Assembly (NCBI GenBank): GCA_025352665.1
Contig: JANXSM010000067.1
Span: forward strand, 1-63,350
DNA: 63,350 nt
Source of the DNA: Rhodospirillales bacterium
Lineage (GTDB): Bacteria > Pseudomonadota > Alphaproteobacteria > Acetobacterales > Acetobacteraceae
Direction: 5' to 3'
A program made the translations under genes and the position numbers. Shown here piece by piece: positions 1 to 10,002 of this stretch. Positions within the stretch are counted from its first letter, which is position 1, and every line of letters starts with the position of its first letter. The notes beneath the pieces were generated by a model. It saw only the letters and a program-made list of their open reading frames with translations. It did no database searches and had not been told where the DNA came from.

Positions 1-1
1 C

Positions 2-898
2 TCGCTGGAGATCGCACCAGGGGAGATACTCGGTATCGTCGGTGAATCGGGGTGCGGCAAAACCACGTTTGGGCGCTGCCTCGCTGGGTTGGAAAAAGCG
101 GAAGCGGGCGAACTGCTCTGGCGCGGACAACTGATGTCGCAAGCAGACAATCGCGCTCGACGCGCAAGACGCATCCAGATGGTGTTTCAGGATCCCTATG
201 CCGCGTTGAACCCCCGGATGTCGCTCGGCACGATGCTCGATGAAGCGCTGTTGGTACATGGCATCGGCACATCGGCCGCGGAACGGCGGGACCGCGTGGA
301 TTCGCTGCTGGAGATGGTGGGTCTAACGCCCAACCTGAAGGACCGGCTGCCGCATGCCATCAGCGGCGGCCAGCGCCAACGGGTCTGTATTGCTCGGGCG
401 CTGGCGGTGGAGCCTGAGTTGCTGATCGCCGACGAGCCGGTCTCTGCACTGGATGCGTCCGTTCAGGCGCAGATCATCAATTTACTGGAAGACCTTCGCG
501 CGAAACTCAACCTAGCTCTGATCTTCATTGCGCATGATCTGAATGTGGTGCGGCACATCAGCGACCGGATCGCGGTGATGTATCTGGGTGAAGTGGTCGA
601 GACCGCACCGGCAGAAATGTTGTTTGCCCGGCCTGAGCATCCCTACACGCGCGGGCTTCTGAAGGCGATCCCGCAGCCCGACCCCACGAAGCGCACGCGA
701 ATTCCCAGCATCGAGGGCGAAATGCCCGATCCTCTGAACCCGCCGGCTGGCTGCGCCTTGTCGACGCGCTGCCCACTCGTGTTGCCGGACTGCAGAGCCC
801 ACCACCCATCCTTGGTTAAGGGTGAGGACGATCATTTCGTACGCTGTCTGAATCCGGCTGCCTCTACAGATTTCGTGTTCACCCCCTCGTCCGATTGA
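2..898 (+). CDS. Dipeptide/oligopeptide ABC transporter ATP-binding protein (DppF/OppF type), 5' truncated by window edge
   Basis: This ATPase would power uptake of peptides or similar solutes at the cytoplasmic face of the inner membrane. The reading frame is open from base 2, so the start codon lies outside the window. Walker A (GESGCGKTT) is at bases 41-67. The Q-loop region, the ABC signature (SGGQRQR) and Walker B (LLIADEP, followed by SALD) follow in order. The C-terminal oligopeptide-type extension, with the motif CALSTRCPLVLPDC, is typical of DppD/DppF. About 298 residues are visible, so only a short N-terminal piece is missing. The serine hydrolase starts 31 bases downstream on the same strand and may be co-transcribed. 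Partner permeases and binding protein are presumably upstream of the window. Confidence 0.93.
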   Translation, partial: SLEIAPGEILGIVGESGCGKTTFGRCLAGLEKAEAGELLWRGQLMSQADNRARRARRIQMVFQDPYAALNPRMSLGTMLDEALLVHGIGTSAAERRDRVDSLLEMVGLTPNLKDRLPHAISGGQRQRVCIARALAVEPELLIADEPVSALDASVQAQIINLLEDLRAKLNLALIFIAHDLNVVRHISDRIAVMYLGEVVETAPAEMLFARPEHPYTRGLLKAIPQPDPTKRTRIPSIEGEMPDPLNPPAGCALSTRCPLVLPDCRAHHPSLVKGEDDHFVRCLNPAASTDFVFTPSSD

Positions 899-929
899 CC
901 CCGGGCCAGGATTTTCGAGGAGAAGGCGC

Positions 930-1844
930 TTGTTTTTCCAGACGTCCAAGCGGACGGCAGCGATCGGCCACCAGCTCGTGCGCGACGCGCTGCAGGAACT
1001 TGGGCCGCGGGGTCTTGCGGAGAACGATTTCAGCCTGACCCTGCTGGTGCACGACCGCAGCGGAGAGGGTCTGCCGGAAGGCTTCGCCCATCGCGGCGAC
1101 GTGATGTTCTATCCCTGCAGCATCATCAAGATTTTCTACCTGGCGGCAGCGCAGGCCGCCTTGGACGCAGGGCAGATCGAAGGCACACCAGAACTCGATC
1201 GTGCCATGCACGACATGATAAAATGGTCGAGCAACACGGCTACGAACTACATCATCGACCTGATAACCGGCACAACCGGCGATACCGACCTTGATGCCGA
1301 AACTATGCGCATATGGCGAGAGCGCCGGTATGGCATCAACACCTATTTTGAGTCGCTTGGACTACCGGAACTCGTTGGTATCAACGTGTCTCAGAAGCTG
1401 ATGGACGACGACCGATACGGGCGGGAGAAAGCCTTCGTGCAGTTTGGCGGCAATAACCACAATCGACTGACCTCAAGTGCCGCCGCTTCTATGTTGGCAA
1501 GGATCATGACCGGCAAGATGGTTTCCCCCGCACGATCGAAGGTCATGGCCGACCTTCTGCAACGCCCCCGCACGCCGGAATTTCTTCAAACGCCCAGTGC
1601 CCAGGTCTTGAACTATCTGGGGCAGGCCATGCCGGAAGATGCGTCGATCTGGTCCAAGGCCGGCTGGACTGGTTGGACACGCGATCCGCAGGCAAGTTAT
1701 CGAAGGCATGATGTTATCCATGTCGACTCTCCGGGCGCCGCTCCGTTCACCTTGGCGGTCTTTACGCAAGGGCAGAGGATTTCGGCCGACATGGGCATGC
1801 TGCCGTACATCGGCGCGCGCACCGCTGCGCTGCTGGCGCGCTGA
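930..1844 (+). CDS. Serine hydrolase, class A beta-lactamase-like fold
   Basis: This is a 304-residue protein of the penicillin-recognising / class A beta-lactamase-like superfamily. Likely catalytic motifs are visible: SIIK (an SxxK box, Ser64-Lys67), SSN (SxN type, about residues 100-102) and a KAG triad near residue 239 where class A enzymes have KTG. The start is TTG, chosen because a strong ribosome-binding site (GAGGAGAAGG) ends a few bases before it and no ATG serves the same frame. No signal peptide is evident, which argues against a periplasmic beta-lactamase. Its position behind a peptide-type transporter ATPase suggests hydrolysis of an imported amide or peptide-like compound. That role is inferred. 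Confidence 0.8.
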   Translation: MFFQTSKRTAAIGHQLVRDALQELGPRGLAENDFSLTLLVHDRSGEGLPEGFAHRGDVMFYPCSIIKIFYLAAAQAALDAGQIEGTPELDRAMHDMIKWSSNTATNYIIDLITGTTGDTDLDAETMRIWRERRYGINTYFESLGLPELVGINVSQKLMDDDRYGREKAFVQFGGNNHNRLTSSAAASMLARIMTGKMVSPARSKVMADLLQRPRTPEFLQTPSAQVLNYLGQAMPEDASIWSKAGWTGWTRDPQASYRRHDVIHVDSPGAAPFTLAVFTQGQRISADMGMLPYIGARTAALLAR

Positions 1845-1948
1845 AGGTATTGCCTCAGTACAGAAGCCGACCAGCGCCGCAAGATGTATAAATCTGGCAA
1901 GTGAGCGATTTGTTACGCAATCTTTGACCCAATTGCTATGCATCGCCT

Positions 1949-2902
1949 TCATTGCCGCTCAGGCTTCGCCCCACCGGCAACGGTAACCACAGCTACGATA
2001 ATCAGGCCAGTCAGGAGGAGCCGAACGCCGGCGCTGACCCCAAAGGTATTGAGCATCGTCAACAGCAACACGAGGAATAGGGCACCGCCCCAAACACCGG
2101 GGACGTTGGCCTTGCCGCCGGCAACCGACGTGCCGCCGATCACCACCACGGCGATCGAGGCCAGCAGATATTCGTTGCCGATATCGACATTCGCACCGTG
2201 AAAGTAGCCCGCCAACAGGGCACCATCGAGCCCGCCCAATCCGCCGCACAGCACGTAGGTGGCAAATCTGACCAAGTCCACTCTGACGCCAGCCAGGCGC
2301 GCTGCGCGGATATTCTGGCCGATCGCAGAGACGGATCGACCGAATATCGTGCGGTGCAGCGTAACGCTTGCCCCCAAGGTAAAAACCAAGATGATCAAAG
2401 CCAGCAGCGGAACGCCCAAAATCTGAATATTCGTGAAGTCCGCAAAGCCATCTGGCGGCTTGATCTGCAGTCCACGGCCATAGCTGATATCGATCGACTG
2501 AATGAAGAAACTGGCCGACAGAGTGGCAATGATCGGTGGAATGCGCAGCGCCCGGATCAGCAGATAGTTGACCATCCCCACGCCAATTCCAGCGCCGACC
2601 GCGAGGCACAGGCCGAGTGCGATGAGGTGGTCGTCGCCGCCCATTGTTTTCATCGCCACAGCACTGGCCAAGCCGATATTGGCAGGCAGCGATAAATCCA
2701 CATTGCCCGGACCCAGCGTCACCACGAACATTTGGCCCAGGCCCACAATGACGGTGAACACCGCCAGCGACAGGGCCGCCGTGAGCATGCCGCCTGCCCC
2801 GGTGCCGCCCGTGAACGCCACGGCAGCAAGCCAGACGAACAGGGCGCCCACGAACGACCAAATCCACGGGCGCCTGAACAAAGCCACGACTGCCTGGCTC
2901 AT
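1949..2902 (-). CDS. CUT2 sugar ABC transporter permease (RbsC family), second permease of transporter 1
   Basis: A 317-residue, very hydrophobic inner-membrane protein of the ribose/xylose permease family (BPD_transp_2), with about eight to ten membrane segments. The family pattern GPGNVDLSLPANIG corresponds to the conserved GG-x-DLS-x-G region of these permeases. The start ATG overlaps the stop of the upstream permease by four bases (ATGA), so the two are translationally coupled. It is the last gene of the ten-gene minus-strand operon. Together with the neighbouring permease, ATPase and binding protein it forms a complete CUT2 importer. The substrate cannot be read from the sequence. A four-carbon sugar acid or a rare sugar is possible, judging from the enzymes of the operon. 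Confidence 0.92.
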   Translation of the reverse strand: MSQAVVALFRRPWIWSFVGALFVWLAAVAFTGGTGAGGMLTAALSLAVFTVIVGLGQMFVVTLGPGNVDLSLPANIGLASAVAMKTMGGDDHLIALGLCLAVGAGIGVGMVNYLLIRALRIPPIIATLSASFFIQSIDISYGRGLQIKPPDGFADFTNIQILGVPLLALIILVFTLGASVTLHRTIFGRSVSAIGQNIRAARLAGVRVDLVRFATYVLCGGLGGLDGALLAGYFHGANVDIGNEYLLASIAVVVIGGTSVAGGKANVPGVWGGALFLVLLLTMLNTFGVSAGVRLLLTGLIIVAVVTVAGGAKPERQ

Positions 2903-3873
2903 AGCGCCTCGTCCCTACGTGTGATCAGCACGCGCGCAGCCAGCACGATGATCAGGATGGCGCCGTTGGCCGCGACCTGCCAATCCGGCGGAATATGCAT
3001 GAAGGTCAGCAAAGGTGACGCGGCCATGGCCATTGTCAGCGCGCCGATGACAGCGCCGACCGGCGAGACGCGCCCTCCGGTGAATTCGCCCCCGCCGAGA
3101 ATGACCCCGGCGATAGAAAGCAGCGTGTAGCCATTGCCGATATTGGCGTCCGCCGACGTGGTGATGCCCACCAGCGCCATGCCAGACAACACGCCAAACA
3201 ACCCGGTCAGCGCAAACAGCGTCATCTTGGCGCGCAGCAGCGACCAACCCGCCCGCCGCAAGGCCACAGGGTTGCCGCCCGCTCCGCGCAAGATTGCGCC
3301 GTAGGATGTTCGCATGAGCCCAAAATAGCCGATTGCCGCAACGATCACGGCCGCCACAATCGGGAAAGGCACGAAGGGCGTCTTGACGCTCATGATGTCT
3401 TGCAGCCATTGCGGCGCGCTGCCGCCTGGCTTGGGCAGCAACAAGATGGTCGCACCTTGCCAGACGAAACTCATCCCCAAGGTCACGACAATCGAGGGCA
3501 GGTTTCGCAAGTGGATCAACGCGCCCAGCGCCGCATAGATGCCAACGCAGCCGAGCAAAGCCAGCACGCCGAGCCCAGGCGTGTCGTGGAGCAAGGTCGC
3601 CGTGATGCAGCAAACAAACCCCACGAACGGACCGATCGACAGGTCGAGGTCGTTGCCCGCGATGACGAACATCTGTGCCATCGTCGCCAACGCGATCGGG
3701 ATCGCGAGGTTCAGCATCAGCGTGAAGCCGAAATAGCTGATGGCGCGTGGGTTGAGATAGGCGATCGCTGCGACAACCAACGCCAGGGAGAGAGCCGGCA
3801 ACATCGCCCTGATCATTCGGCGCATGTCTGTGGCGCGGCTGGCAGCAGCCGCGGCTTGCATCACTGGGCTCAT
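2899..3873 (-). CDS. CUT2 sugar ABC transporter permease (RbsC family), first permease of transporter 1
   Basis: Inner-membrane permease of about 324 residues, BPD_transp_2 family, with the conserved motif AGNDLDLSIG that marks RbsC-like subunits. The frame is open upstream to base 3969, but the ATG at 3873 is preferred. It lies one base beyond the stop codon of the upstream ATPase gene, and translation from there begins MSPVMQ before a normal first membrane segment. Using two different permeases with one ATPase is common in CUT2 systems, where they form a heterodimer. The gene is fully embedded in the operon with no intergenic space. Confidence 0.9.
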   Translation of the reverse strand: MSPVMQAAAAASRATDMRRMIRAMLPALSLALVVAAIAYLNPRAISYFGFTLMLNLAIPIALATMAQMFVIAGNDLDLSIGPFVGFVCCITATLLHDTPGLGVLALLGCVGIYAALGALIHLRNLPSIVVTLGMSFVWQGATILLLPKPGGSAPQWLQDIMSVKTPFVPFPIVAAVIVAAIGYFGLMRTSYGAILRGAGGNPVALRRAGWSLLRAKMTLFALTGLFGVLSGMALVGITTSADANIGNGYTLLSIAGVILGGGEFTGGRVSPVGAVIGALTMAMAASPLLTFMHIPPDWQVAANGAILIIVLAARVLITRRDEAL

Positions 3874-3874
3874 G

Positions 3875-5359
3875 TCAGGGGGCGCCGCTAAACGAAGATT
3901 GAATGACCTGTTCCTCTGTAACGTCGGCACCGGCCAGATGGGCGACGATGACGCCGTCGCGGAACACATAGACGCGATCGCAATTGGTCAGTTCTTCCGT
4001 TTCGGTGGTGTACCATAGAAACGTCCGGCCGCTGTTGGCTTCCTTGCGAATCAGGTCGTAGACCTCAAGCTTGGTGCTGTGATCCACACCGCGCATCGGG
4101 TCGTCCATCAGCACAATGCGCGCGTCCGATGCCAGAGCGCGCGCGAACAAAGCTTTCTGCTGATTGCCACCGGAGAGAGACAAAATATTGTCTTGCGTGT
4201 CCTGGGTGCGAATACCGATCCGCGCACGCCAGCGACCGGCCAGCCCGTCTTCCAGACGCTGCGAAATGAACGGACCGACGCGCAGTGCCGCCAGCGACCG
4301 GATGCCGATGTTGCGCGAGATCGACCAGAGCGGAAACACGCCATCCGACTGTCGATCGCCGGCCACGAAGGCCACCGGTGCGGTCACATTGCGGCGGCCA
4401 TTTCTGCGCCTGGAAGCCGCGAAGGTTTCGAGCAGCAGCGCCGTCTGGCCGTGTCCGGCGAGCCCTGCCAACCCCACAATGTCTCCCTCGTGGGCGATGA
4501 GTTCCAAGTCGCCTTGCTGGCGCGCCGGGCGCATGCGGACGCGGACTGGCGCGCCGTCGCGTGGCAGACCGGCTTTGGGGCCTGTGGTGCGCTCGGCTTT
4601 GGTCTCTGCGCTGCCCATCGCCGCGATCAGCCTGGCGCGATCGAACGCCTGCGCGGGACCAGCGGCCACGACGGTTCCGTCACGCATCACGACGATGCGG
4701 TCGCAGGTGGTGAGAACCTCGCCCAAGATGTGTGAAATCAGAATGCAGCTCAATCCAGACGCCACCGACCGCCGGATATGGGCCAGCAACTGGCCCGCGG
4801 TCTGCGCGTCGAGCGAGGAGGTCGGCTCGTCAAGGATCACCAGACGTGCCGGCTGGTCGGACACCGTGAACGCACGGGCGATTTCGACCATCTGGCGTCG
4901 GCCGATGGCGATGTCGGCGATGAGGCTGGACGGCGCGATGCCGTGCCCTGGGAAAATTTCGTCCAGTTTTTCCGTGATCAGACGCGCGGCTCGGCGACGC
5001 CAGCCGAAGCCGCGAATACTGGGGTGAAAGACCCGCGCATTCTCGGCCACCGTCAGATTTGGGCAGACCGAGAGTTCCTGGAAAACGCAGCGGATGCCAT
5101 GCGACTTCGCACCGGACGGGGAATAGCCGCGCTGCTCGGTCCCGTCGATCAGAAACTGGCCGACATCCGGTGCCACGACCCCGGCCAGGATGTTCATCAG
5201 CGTGGATTTGCCGGCTCCGTTGTGACCGACCAGGCCCACACACTCACCTCGGAAAATGTCGAGATCAACGCCGACCAGGGCCTTGACGGCGCCGAATGAT
5301 TTTTCGACGCCGCCAAGCCTGACGAGGGTGTCATCCAGCTTTGCCATGGGTGTCTGCAT
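3875..5359 (-). CDS. CUT2 sugar ABC transporter ATP-binding protein (RbsA/MglA type), transporter 1
   Basis: A double ATPase of about 494 residues that energises sugar uptake. The N-terminal domain has Walker [10 protein letters not shown] (about residues 45-53). The C-terminal domain has a degenerate Walker A ([11 protein letters not shown]) but keeps the signature LSGGNQQK, the usual asymmetry of RbsA-type proteins. The open frame runs to 5554, into the binding-protein gene. The ATG at 5359 ([10 protein letters not shown]) is chosen because it clears the upstream gene, and an ATG at 5347 is an alternative. Neither has a clear ribosome-binding site. Neighbours are the periplasmic binding protein upstream and the two permeases downstream. 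Confidence 0.92.
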   Translation of the reverse strand: MQTPMAKLDDTLVRLGGVEKSFGAVKALVGVDLDIFRGECVGLVGHNGAGKSTLMNILAGVVAPDVGQFLIDGTEQRGYSPSGAKSHGIRCVFQELSVCPNLTVAENARVFHPSIRGFGWRRRAARLITEKLDEIFPGHGIAPSSLIADIAIGRRQMVEIARAFTVSDQPARLVILDEPTSSLDAQTAGQLLAHIRRSVASGLSCILISHILGEVLTTCDRIVVMRDGTVVAAGPAQAFDRARLIAAMGSAETKAERTTGPKAGLPRDGAPVRVRMRPARQQGDLELIAHEGDIVGLAGLAGHGQTALLLETFAASRRRNGRRNVTAPVAFVAGDRQSDGVFPLWSISRNIGIRSLAALRVGPFISQRLEDGLAGRWRARIGIRTQDTQDNILSLSGGNQQKALFARALASDARIVLMDDPMRGVDHSTKLEVYDLIRKEANSGRTFLWYTTETEELTNCDRVYVFRDGVIVAHLAGADVTEEQVIQSSFSGAP

Positions 5360-5393
5360 TATCGAGCCCGGGGCAACAACATTGCGGCAATAA

Positions 5394-6440
5394 TTACTTC
5401 GCGTTGGCGTTGATAGCCGCGACTGCGTCGGCCTGGGTGTATTCGTGGCTGGCGACGCCGCCCTTGGTGATATTTGGCAGCTCCGCTTCGAAATTGTCCT
5501 GCGTGAATGCCAGATATGGCACCACCAAATCATGTGGGACCTTGGTATTGCCATTCAAAACCTGTTGCGCAACCCAGAAGGCGAGGGTCGAGACACCCGG
5601 CGCGATCGAGGCCGACCAGGTCTGATAGCCGTCCTTGGCTTTCTGCTCTTTCCACCAGGCGAGTTCATCCTGGCGATTGCCCATGATGATGGTCGGCCGC
5701 GGCTTGCCAGCGGCGGCGATCGCTTGTGCGGCGCCATAGCCGTCACCGCCCTGGTCGACCACGCCAACGATCAGCGGCAGTGACGGTAGCACGGTGGCCA
5801 CTGCCTTTTGCGCCGTCGTCTGGTCCCAATCGCCAGCCACCGATCCGACGATCTTGAATTCAGGGTGAGCCTTCACGCCCTCCAGAATCCCGGTGTGAAT
5901 AGCATCGTCGATTGAAGTTCCGGCCAGACCGCGGATTTCAAGCAGATTGCCGCCCTTGGGCTGGAACTTCGCCATCTGGTTGACTTCCTCGACGCCCAGG
6001 CCCTTGAAGTCGACCACAATACGATAGGCACATGGTTCGGTGACGACTCCGTCGAACGAGACGACCACCACGCCGGCGCTGCAAGCTTGTTTGACAGCGC
6101 CATTCAGCGCGGTCGGCGAACCTGCGTTGATGACGATGGCGTTATAGCCTTGCAGGATTAAGTTTTGAATTTGGGCTGCCTGCGTCGGCACTTCCTTGTC
6201 GGCGGTCGTGAAAATATCGGCAGCGGCCACGATCTTATCTGCCACGGCCTTCTTCGCCACGATCTCATAGCTTTTCAGCATCGCCTGGCGCCACGAGTTG
6301 CCGGCGTAGTTGTTGGAGAACGCAATCTTCTTATCGCCGGTTTCGGCCTGCGCATGCCCTACCAGCGCGGTGCTCGAGAGCATCGCCGCCGCAAGCGCAC
6401 ATATTGCTGTGGTTTTGGAAATTTTTTGACTGGATGACAT
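5394..6440 (-). CDS. CUT2 sugar ABC transporter periplasmic binding protein, transporter 1
   Basis: A 348-residue periplasmic solute receptor of the Peripla_BP_4 (ribose/galactose-binding-like) fold. It has a clear Sec signal: positive start, hydrophobic core and a cleavage site after an A-Q-A motif near residue 31. The mature part begins with [16 protein letters not shown], typical of this family. The start ATG is preceded by a G-rich ribosome-binding site. It delivers a sugar-like ligand to the adjacent ATPase/permease set. It is distant from the second binding protein of the same operon (10003-10938), so the two transporters probably have different ligands. Confidence 0.9.
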   Translation of the reverse strand: MSSSQKISKTTAICALAAAMLSSTALVGHAQAETGDKKIAFSNNYAGNSWRQAMLKSYEIVAKKAVADKIVAAADIFTTADKEVPTQAAQIQNLILQGYNAIVINAGSPTALNGAVKQACSAGVVVVSFDGVVTEPCAYRIVVDFKGLGVEEVNQMAKFQPKGGNLLEIRGLAGTSIDDAIHTGILEGVKAHPEFKIVGSVAGDWDQTTAQKAVATVLPSLPLIVGVVDQGGDGYGAAQAIAAAGKPRPTIIMGNRQDELAWWKEQKAKDGYQTWSASIAPGVSTLAFWVAQQVLNGNTKVPHDLVVPYLAFTQDNFEAELPNITKGGVASHEYTQADAVAAINANAK

Positions 6441-6616
6441 CGTTGGTTCCCCCCCGGGAAGATTTGATCTTGGCTGACCGCGCGATAGACTTATTGGATG
6501 ACGGCGATGACCGCCAGTGCAATTTTATGCACCGTTTGGCGCCTGCCATTGCCCACCCGGGATCACGCTCCGGCCCGAACCATCCGGCCAGGCGGCGTGG
6601 TGCTCGATGGTTTACG

Positions 6617-7510
6617 TCAATCTGCGAGCGACGTTCCGTTCATTTTGGCCACGACGTCGGATAACATGGGCACAAAATCGCTGCCGTGCCCCGTTCCAGC
6701 CGCGGTCGCGAAGCTGTTGCGAATGGCCGCGCCGACGGGATTGGCGACGCCGAGCGCTTGGGCGAAGCCGGCGAGATACGTCAGGTCCTTATGGGCGTTG
6801 TCGATGGTGAAACGGTGCGCGTTGCGGTCTCGCTCGATGACGTATTTGAAAAACGTCTGGTAAAACGCGCAATCCATCCGGCCATTGCGGATTACGCTGT
6901 CGAAGACCGCAGGCTTTAAACCTGCCTTGGCCCCGACCATCAGCGCTTCCGAATAAAGTGCTGCATAGCCCATCGAAAGGAAGTTGTTGAGCAACTTCAT
7001 CGTGTGACCGGTGCCCACTGGCCCAGTCGGCAGCACGCGCGACGCGAAGGCTTCAAGGATCGGTCGAGCCCGCGCGACAACGGCCTCGTCGCCAGCCACC
7101 ATCACATCAAGCGTGCCTTCCCATGCATCCTTCGGCGTCTTGCCGAGCGGCGCATCGATGAGCGTGACCCCGCGTGGGGCCAGCGCTGCAGCCAGCCGCG
7201 TTGTGCTGGCAGGCTCGGACGTCGAGCAATCAATGATCAGCAACTCCTTGCCGCAACCGGCAAGCCCGTTCTCGCCATGAATGATCGCTTCCACCTGCGG
7301 CGACCCGGTGACGCACAGCACCACGATGTCGCAGGCCTGTGCGAGTGCCAGCGGTGATGCAACTTCGGTGGCGCCGCGCTGCTTCAGATCCTCGATCGCC
7401 TCGCGTCTGCGATGGCCGACGACTGCAAGTGGCCAGCCTTTTTCAACAATGTTCTTGGCCATGCCATGGCCCATGAAGCCGAGTCCGATGAAGCCGATTT
7501 TTTCTTTCAT
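6617..7510 (-). CDS. NAD(P)-dependent beta-hydroxyacid dehydrogenase (3-hydroxyisobutyrate dehydrogenase family)
   Basis: A 297-residue cytosolic oxidoreductase. The Rossmann motif GLGFMGHGMA lies near residue 9, and the catalytic lysine is in GHTMKLLNN (Lys172), as in 3-hydroxyisobutyrate and tartronate-semialdehyde dehydrogenases. The substrate-binding loop reads DAPLGKTPKDA where most family members have DAPxSGG, so specificity may be unusual. The ATG at 7510 is preferred over the upstream frame start at 7540 because it overlaps the stop of the epimerase gene as ATGA. It probably oxidises or reduces a hydroxyacid intermediate of the operon's pathway; the substrate is unknown. Confidence 0.88.
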   Translation of the reverse strand: MKEKIGFIGLGFMGHGMAKNIVEKGWPLAVVGHRRREAIEDLKQRGATEVASPLALAQACDIVVLCVTGSPQVEAIIHGENGLAGCGKELLIIDCSTSEPASTTRLAAALAPRGVTLIDAPLGKTPKDAWEGTLDVMVAGDEAVVARARPILEAFASRVLPTGPVGTGHTMKLLNNFLSMGYAALYSEALMVGAKAGLKPAVFDSVIRNGRMDCAFYQTFFKYVIERDRNAHRFTIDNAHKDLTYLAGFAQALGVANPVGAAIRNSFATAAGTGHGSDFVPMLSDVVAKMNGTSLAD

Positions 7511-8409
7511 CCGCGTCCAGCCTTGAGCGCGCTGCGCCAATTGTGCTTTTCCTCGAAGCCGAGCATCTCACGTGTTTTACGGTTCGACAGCAAAGTTTCG
7601 AACTCGCCCAGCGTCCCCCGCACCTTCACGTTTGGATAGAAGCGCTTGAGCAAATCGGCGGTGGGCAGGTCCGACGAACAATCGTTTTGCGCCGCGTTGA
7701 AAATCTGGAATCCGAGCCCGTCTTTCTCAATCCCGAGCCGGATGATCTCGCCAAGGTCCCGCGCATCGATGTAGCTCCAGGCGATACGCTTGCGGAAGCC
7801 GGGGTCGGCAAAGAATTTCGGGAAGTCGGCGTATTCGTGCGGCTCGATGACGTTGCCAATCCGGATTGCATAAATGTCCGAACCGCTGCGCTGCTGGAAG
7901 GCGTGGGCCGTGCGCTCGTTACAGATTTTGGAAAGCGCGTAGCTGTCCATCGGGTTGACCGGATATTCCTCATCGAGTGGGAAATACGCGGGATCACGTG
8001 GCTCGTTGGCGAAGACGAGGCCGTAGGTCGTTTCGGAGGACGCGATGATGGTCTTGCGGATCCCCAGCTTTTCGGCGGCTTCGATGACATTGTAGGTGCC
8101 CATCGTATTGATGCGGAACACCTCGTTGTCCGGCACGATCATGATGCGCGGAATGGCTGCGAAATGAACGATTGCATCAATCTTCGGCGCCCGCAGCGAT
8201 GGCGCGAATTCATGCAGTTCAAGGGTGCTGGTCAGCGCGTTGAACAATTGGCCGCTATCGGTGATGTCGGTGATCAGCGTGCGAACCTTGGGATTGTTCA
8301 ACGGTTTGGTGTCAAGGTTCAAAACGTTGTAGCCAGCATCGACTAGATATTGGACGACGTGCTTACCGGCCTTGCCGCTGCCACCGGTGAAGATGATATT
8401 CTTGCTCAT
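7507..8409 (-). CDS. NAD-dependent epimerase/dehydratase-like (extended SDR)
   Basis: A 300-residue extended short-chain dehydrogenase. The nucleotide-binding glycine motif GGSGKAG is at residues 9-15. The catalytic set is visible as Ser124/Ser125 (SSETTYG), Tyr157 and Lys161 (YALSK). It acts on a sugar, nucleotide sugar or sugar acid. Family members include UDP-galactose epimerase and uronate dehydrogenase, and the sequence alone does not choose between them. It sits between the second transporter ATPase and the beta-hydroxyacid dehydrogenase, overlapping the latter by four bases. Context suggests a catabolic oxidation rather than cell-envelope sugar synthesis. Confidence 0.87.
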   Translation of the reverse strand: MSKNIIFTGGSGKAGKHVVQYLVDAGYNVLNLDTKPLNNPKVRTLITDITDSGQLFNALTSTLELHEFAPSLRAPKIDAIVHFAAIPRIMIVPDNEVFRINTMGTYNVIEAAEKLGIRKTIIASSETTYGLVFANEPRDPAYFPLDEEYPVNPMDSYALSKICNERTAHAFQQRSGSDIYAIRIGNVIEPHEYADFPKFFADPGFRKRIAWSYIDARDLGEIIRLGIEKDGLGFQIFNAAQNDCSSDLPTADLLKRFYPNVKVRGTLGEFETLLSNRKTREMLGFEEKHNWRSALKAGRG

Positions 8410-8437
8410 GCTTGCTCCTTGTTAATCGACGGCCAGG

Positions 8438-9940
8438 TCAAGCGGTGGCCGCTTCCATGATGGATTGCTGCGAGGCGTGTTCGCGGGCGAAGGTTTGGCT
8501 GATACGTCCATCCTTGATGACGATCACACGGTCGCTGACTGCCAGCACCTCCGGCAAGTCGGACGAGATGACGATTACACCAATCCCGTCGCGCGCGAGG
8601 CGGGCAAGTAACGCATGTACTTCCGCCTTCGCGCCGATGTCAATTCCGCGCGTCGGCTCGTCCACGATCAGGATCTTTGGCGACCGCGCCACCCATTTGG
8701 CGATCACGATTTTCTGCTGGTTGCCGCCGCTGAGATTGATCACAGGCTGCTCGGTCGAGGGGGTCTTGATACCCAGAGAGGCGACAAAGTCGTTGCACCG
8801 CGCCGTCTCTCTCGGCCGGTTCACGAAGAACTGAGGCGAATACGCCTCAAGATGGGTCAGGCTGAAATTCTCGCGCACGCTCATGTTCAGCACCAAACCC
8901 TGGCCCTTGCGGTCCTCGGTGACGAAGCCGATGCCTTGCGCGATCGCGTCAGCGGGATCGTGGATGGCGACCGCGTGACCCTCGACAGCGATCGAGCCGC
9001 TCGAGGCCCGCATACCGAAGATCATTTCCATGATTTCCGTCCGCCCGGCGCCGATCAGGCCGAAAAAGCCGAGCACCTCACCTCGGTGCAAGGTGAAGTC
9101 GATGTCGCGCACGCGCGCCTGATGCGGCTTTGGATGGTGCAGCGTCAGCGCCTTGACCTCGAGCAGCACGTCTGGTGTCGCGTGGCAAATGTGCTGGCCA
9201 TAGAGCTGGCTCAGCTCGCGGTCGACCATCTTGCGTACCAGGATATCGCGCGTGACCGCCGCGATCGGCAGCGAATCGACTGTGCTGCCATCACGCAAAA
9301 TGCTGACTCGGTCGGCAATTTCAAAGATCTCATCGAGCCGGTGGGTGATGTAGACGATGCCGATCCCTTGCTGCCGCAGCTTGCGGATCAGCCCGATCAG
9401 AGTGACCGCCTCGTGATGGCTGAGTGAGGCGGTCGGCTCGTCCATGATGATGATCTTCGAGTGGTAGGAGATCGCCTTGGCAATCTCGATCATCTGTTTC
9501 TGGCCGATGCTGAGCTGTGCGACGGGCGTGGTCGGCGCCATGTCCATGTGCAGCATTGCCAGCACCGCTTTGGCCTCACGGTTCATGCGTTGCTTGTCGA
9601 GGAACACGCCAGCGCGCAGCGGCTCACGGCCAAGGAAGATGTTGTCGGCAACCGTCAGGTTCTCCACCATGGAGAGTTCCTGATAAATAATGCTGATACC
9701 AAGGGCTCTCGCATGGACCGCATCGGTGATCTCAACCGGGCAACCGTTGATCAGGATGCTCCCGCCCGGATCGGCTTTGTAGACGCCCGTCATGATCTTC
9801 ATCAGCGTGCTTTTGCCAGCACCGTTTTCGCCCGCCAGAGCATGCACCTCCCCGAGCCGGACCTCGAGGTCGACTTTGTTCAGCGCGCGGACACCGGGAA
9901 ACGTCTTGGACACGTCTCGCATTTCGAGGAAAGCGGTCAT
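8438..9940 (-). CDS. CUT2 sugar ABC transporter ATP-binding protein (RbsA/MglA type), transporter 2
   Basis: A 500-residue double ATPase. The N-terminal Walker A GENGAGKST is at residues 37-45, with signature LSIGQKQM and Walker B IIIMDEPT. The C-terminal half has the degenerate GLIGAGRTE loop and the signature LSGGNQQK. The frame extends to 9973, but the ATG at 9940 (MTAFLEMRDV) has a GAGG ribosome-binding site about eight bases upstream and is preferred. It pairs with the permease at 10989-11990 and the binding protein at 10003-10938. It is a separate system from the ATPase at 3875-5359. Confidence 0.93.
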   Translation of the reverse strand: MTAFLEMRDVSKTFPGVRALNKVDLEVRLGEVHALAGENGAGKSTLMKIMTGVYKADPGGSILINGCPVEITDAVHARALGISIIYQELSMVENLTVADNIFLGREPLRAGVFLDKQRMNREAKAVLAMLHMDMAPTTPVAQLSIGQKQMIEIAKAISYHSKIIIMDEPTASLSHHEAVTLIGLIRKLRQQGIGIVYITHRLDEIFEIADRVSILRDGSTVDSLPIAAVTRDILVRKMVDRELSQLYGQHICHATPDVLLEVKALTLHHPKPHQARVRDIDFTLHRGEVLGFFGLIGAGRTEIMEMIFGMRASSGSIAVEGHAVAIHDPADAIAQGIGFVTEDRKGQGLVLNMSVRENFSLTHLEAYSPQFFVNRPRETARCNDFVASLGIKTPSTEQPVINLSGGNQQKIVIAKWVARSPKILIVDEPTRGIDIGAKAEVHALLARLARDGIGVIVISSDLPEVLAVSDRVIVIKDGRISQTFAREHASQQSIMEAATA

Positions 9941-10002
9941 GGGTATGGCCTCGACATCGAGCCGGGAAAGCACGCGTGGCTCTCCCGGCTGGTAAGGTCG
10001 CG

